From an uncultured Robinsoniella sp. (GTDB lineage: Bacteria > Bacillota > Clostridia > Lachnospirales > Lachnospiraceae), in the NCBI GenBank assembly GCA_900539655.1, contig UQCR01000080.1:1-33423 (forward strand): a DNA stretch of 33,423 nucleotides, given 5' to 3'. Of this stretch, positions 31,866 to 33,423 are shown in pieces. A program made the translations under genes and the position numbers. The notes beneath the pieces were generated by a model that did no database searches, was not told where the DNA came from, and saw only the letters and a program-made list of their open reading frames with translations. Position 1 is the stretch's first letter, and the number at the start of each line of letters is the position of its first letter.

Positions 31866-32107
31866 CTCTATTGACTATCTGGTATACATTCTCGTCTATA
31901 TGGTAATATCATCCATTTACCTTGTACATAAATCCATTCTTGAAGTACATCTCTACCTTTAAATCTGATATGGGGTTATAAGACATGTTCACACGTCACA
32001 ATGCTGCATCAAAAAAAGAACAGCCAGACACAGCCCAGGGTTTCCAACCTGCCGAGAAAAACAGCTTTATGGCAATAACATAAATCTCGGGCTCTATTCC
32101 CCTCCCC
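31866..32107. other. Intergenic region, no gene seen
   Basis: Between the Ig-like gene's promoter and the AraC-type gene I see no coding frame. A run of seven A (32011-32017) would be a T-run on the minus strand. A weak interrupted hairpin lies at about 32036-32055 before it, so this may be a poor terminator for the AraC-type gene. Confidence 0.35.
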
Positions 32108-33019
32108 CTACAACCTGCAAGCAGGCACTGCCATTTTCGCTCCCATTACCGTATTCGCCCCATAATTAAACTTTGGCGCCAGCGTGGAATCCAGCCGGTA
32201 TCCGTAGGCTTTTGCATTATACTTTTCAATGGCATATTGGACACTGTCAATGGCTACACAAAAATCCTCGTCATTCTCATAGGGTTCTGATTGGAAATAA
32301 AGCATTTCACAAGGCTCCAGTTCCATCACATCACATCCATTTGGAATAGCACCCGCGTAGTCAAACGGTACTTCCACTCCGGCTGCAACAGAAGACGTTC
32401 CTTCCTTTATCAGATTCGCCGGCAATTCCACAATAGCCGCCATATCATATTTTTCAGGAATGCTGTTAAATAGACCTTCCCAGTCACATCCGGCTTCCTG
32501 GCAGAATGAAAAGTAATCCACAGCTGTTACAGAACGCATCAGTATCATCTTTCTTTTCGGTCTTGCCACCGCAGTAATCATACATAATTTCATTTCTTTA
32601 CACATATTTCTGTCCTCCTTGTGGTTAATTAACGTAAAATAATTTCTGATCGGGTACTGAACAAATAGGGGGATGGGATCCGGTGAATTCCTGTACGAAC
32701 TGGGCGTAACATGGAATGCCTCCCAAAATGCCTTCACATATCCCTCATGAGACTGGTAGCTGCTGTTCAACGCAATATCCAGAATCCTCTGGCTGCTATT
32801 TAATAACTCCAGGGAACTTTCAGACAGGCGGATTGCCCGGACGTATTCTTTTGGCGTCTTTCCTATGCATTCCTTAAAAATTCTGTCTCCATGCCTTTTC
32901 GAATAACCGGCGCTGGAATACATATCTTCATAGGAAAAATCTTCACTTTCAATATGTTCCCTTATATAATCCTGCATCCTCTGTACGGCATTCACTTTCT
33001 CCATATCCCACTGCTTCAT
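32108..33019 (-). CDS. AraC-family regulator with GyrI-like effector domain
   Basis: The 303-aa protein starts with a double helix-turn-helix of the AraC type (about residues 10-110; FSYEDMYSSAGYSKRHGDRIFKECIGKTPKEY in part, then ILDIALNSSYQSHEGYVKAF and VTPSSYR). A C-terminal effector-binding domain of the GyrI/Rob type follows from about residue 140, including MAAIVELPANLI and PFDYAGAIPNGCDVMELEP. This order, HTH first and effector domain second, is that of Rob/TipA-like sensors of small hydrophobic ligands. GAGGTAACGG precedes the start. It is divergent from the secreted-protein gene at 33236, and the shared region contains an 8-bp inverted repeat. Confidence 0.88.
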   Translation of the reverse strand: MKQWDMEKVNAVQRMQDYIREHIESEDFSYEDMYSSAGYSKRHGDRIFKECIGKTPKEYVRAIRLSESSLELLNSSQRILDIALNSSYQSHEGYVKAFWEAFHVTPSSYRNSPDPIPLFVQYPIRNYFTLINHKEDRNMCKEMKLCMITAVARPKRKMILMRSVTAVDYFSFCQEAGCDWEGLFNSIPEKYDMAAIVELPANLIKEGTSSVAAGVEVPFDYAGAIPNGCDVMELEPCEMLYFQSEPYENDEDFCVAIDSVQYAIEKYNAKAYGYRLDSTLAPKFNYGANTVMGAKMAVPACRL

Positions 33020-33108
33020 TCCGTTACCTCTTTCTCATTCTATATGATATTCAATGGATTTTCTTGAACTGTTTGGACAAGATTACTTCTCCTGCCCCTC
33101 TTCCTTTT

Positions 33109-33139
33109 ATTATAGTGCTTTTTCACCTAAAAGTGTAAA
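33109..33139 (-). promoter_or_regulatory. Promoter candidate of the AraC-type regulator
   Basis: The minus strand has TTTACA (33134-33139) and a perfect TATAAT (33109-33114), with a long 19-bp spacer. The -35 lies inside the inverted repeat 33134-33158, which would allow autoregulation. Confidence 0.45.
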
Positions 33140-33158
33140 AAACGATCAAATTTTTACA
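33134..33158. promoter_or_regulatory. Inverted repeat in the divergent control region
   Basis: TGTAAAAA (33134-33141) and TTTTTACA (33151-33158) are perfect 8-bp arms 9 bp apart. They overlap the -35 of the AraC-type gene and sit upstream of the TATAAT at 33182-33187 that probably serves the plus-strand gene. Confidence 0.5.
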
Positions 33159-33235
33159 AAGAATAACAACACCGGGAAAGCTATAATTTAAATTGAAACT
33201 AACAAAAAACCCCACAAAGAAAAGAGGAAAGGTGT

Positions 33236-33423
33236 ATGAAAAGACGTGTTGTTTCACTTGTTTTAACTGTAGTCCTGACAGCCAGTACTTTATTTAACGC
33301 TGTCATCCCAGCCAATGCGGCGATACCGCAGACAAATGCAGAACCCCCGCAGGTACAGAGGGAGGGAAACCTCAATTATTTCTCCAATCAGGGTAAATTG
33401 AACACAAACGCATTTGTCCAGCT
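33236..33423 (+). CDS. Secreted protein, 5' part only (cut by window end)
   Basis: From the ATG at 33236, 62 codons are visible, with GAGGAAAGG just upstream. Residues 1-29 form a signal peptide: basic KRR, a hydrophobic core, and a PANA cleavage region. The mature start reads AIPQTNAEPPQ, and later KLNTNAFVQL. The last part recalls the beginning of GH127-like (DUF1680) glycosidases, but too little is present to be sure. A perfect TATAAT lies at 33182-33187 with no good -35, as in activator-dependent promoters. The divergent AraC-type regulator is the obvious candidate activator. Confidence 0.7.
   Translation, partial: MKRRVVSLVLTVVLTASTLFNAVIPANAAIPQTNAEPPQVQREGNLNYFSNQGKLNTNAFVQ

Overview
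The window looks like a chromosomal segment of a low-to-moderate GC Gram-positive anaerobe, most likely a gut Clostridia/Lachnospiraceae-type bacterium. The reasons are strong AGGAGG ribosome sites, sigma-A promoters, lipoprotein-type binding proteins, very large multi-PAS hybrid kinases, a CatA-family acetyltransferase, and a LanFEG/Bce-like ABC module next to an OmpR-type two-component pair. I see no phage, insertion sequence, CRISPR, tRNA or rRNA. Nearly all genes are on the minus strand; organism and substrates are inferred.

Layout. (1) 45-4179, minus: a four-gene catabolic operon of a split transketolase (N and C halves), GarR-type tartronate semialdehyde reductase and a GntP-family permease, with a clear promoter at 4244-4272. 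(2) 4506-5162, plus: a CatA-like acetyltransferase with an altered active-site motif, followed by a triple 16-bp repeat. (3) 5219-11681, minus: response regulator, histidine kinase, large lipoprotein, two membrane permeases and an ABC ATPase, resembling peptide-antibiotic sensing and resistance modules. (4) 11899-19798, minus: two adjacent hybrid histidine kinases (1195 and 1436 aa), translationally coupled and without an output regulator. (5) 20115-22142: a LacI-family fragment, an HExxH membrane protein, and a 119-aa four-helix protein with two His-x13-His pairs behind a metal-regulator-like operator. (6) 22220-28785, minus: a carbohydrate operon of FGGY kinase, UroD-family protein, sugar-binding lipoprotein, double-ABC ATPase and RbsC-type permease, with a divergent DeoR-family regulator at 29458-30252. 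(7) 30253-31116: no intact gene, but decayed coding sequence including a GHKL kinase relic. (8) 31117-33423: a secreted Ig-like protein, an AraC-type regulator with a GyrI-like domain, and the start of another secreted protein.

How it works together. The 28786-29457 intergenic region is the most distinctive part. TTGTTTATT-type boxes sit at +1 of both divergent promoters, three more are spaced two helical turns apart, and the kinase operon has a leader of about 395 nt made largely of degenerate tandem repeats that leave its RNA almost without U. The sugar is taken up by the ABC transporter and phosphorylated by the FGGY kinase; the UroD-like protein is the unexplained member. The transketolase/GarR operon could process sugar-derived C2/C3 units, but no sequence evidence links the two operons.
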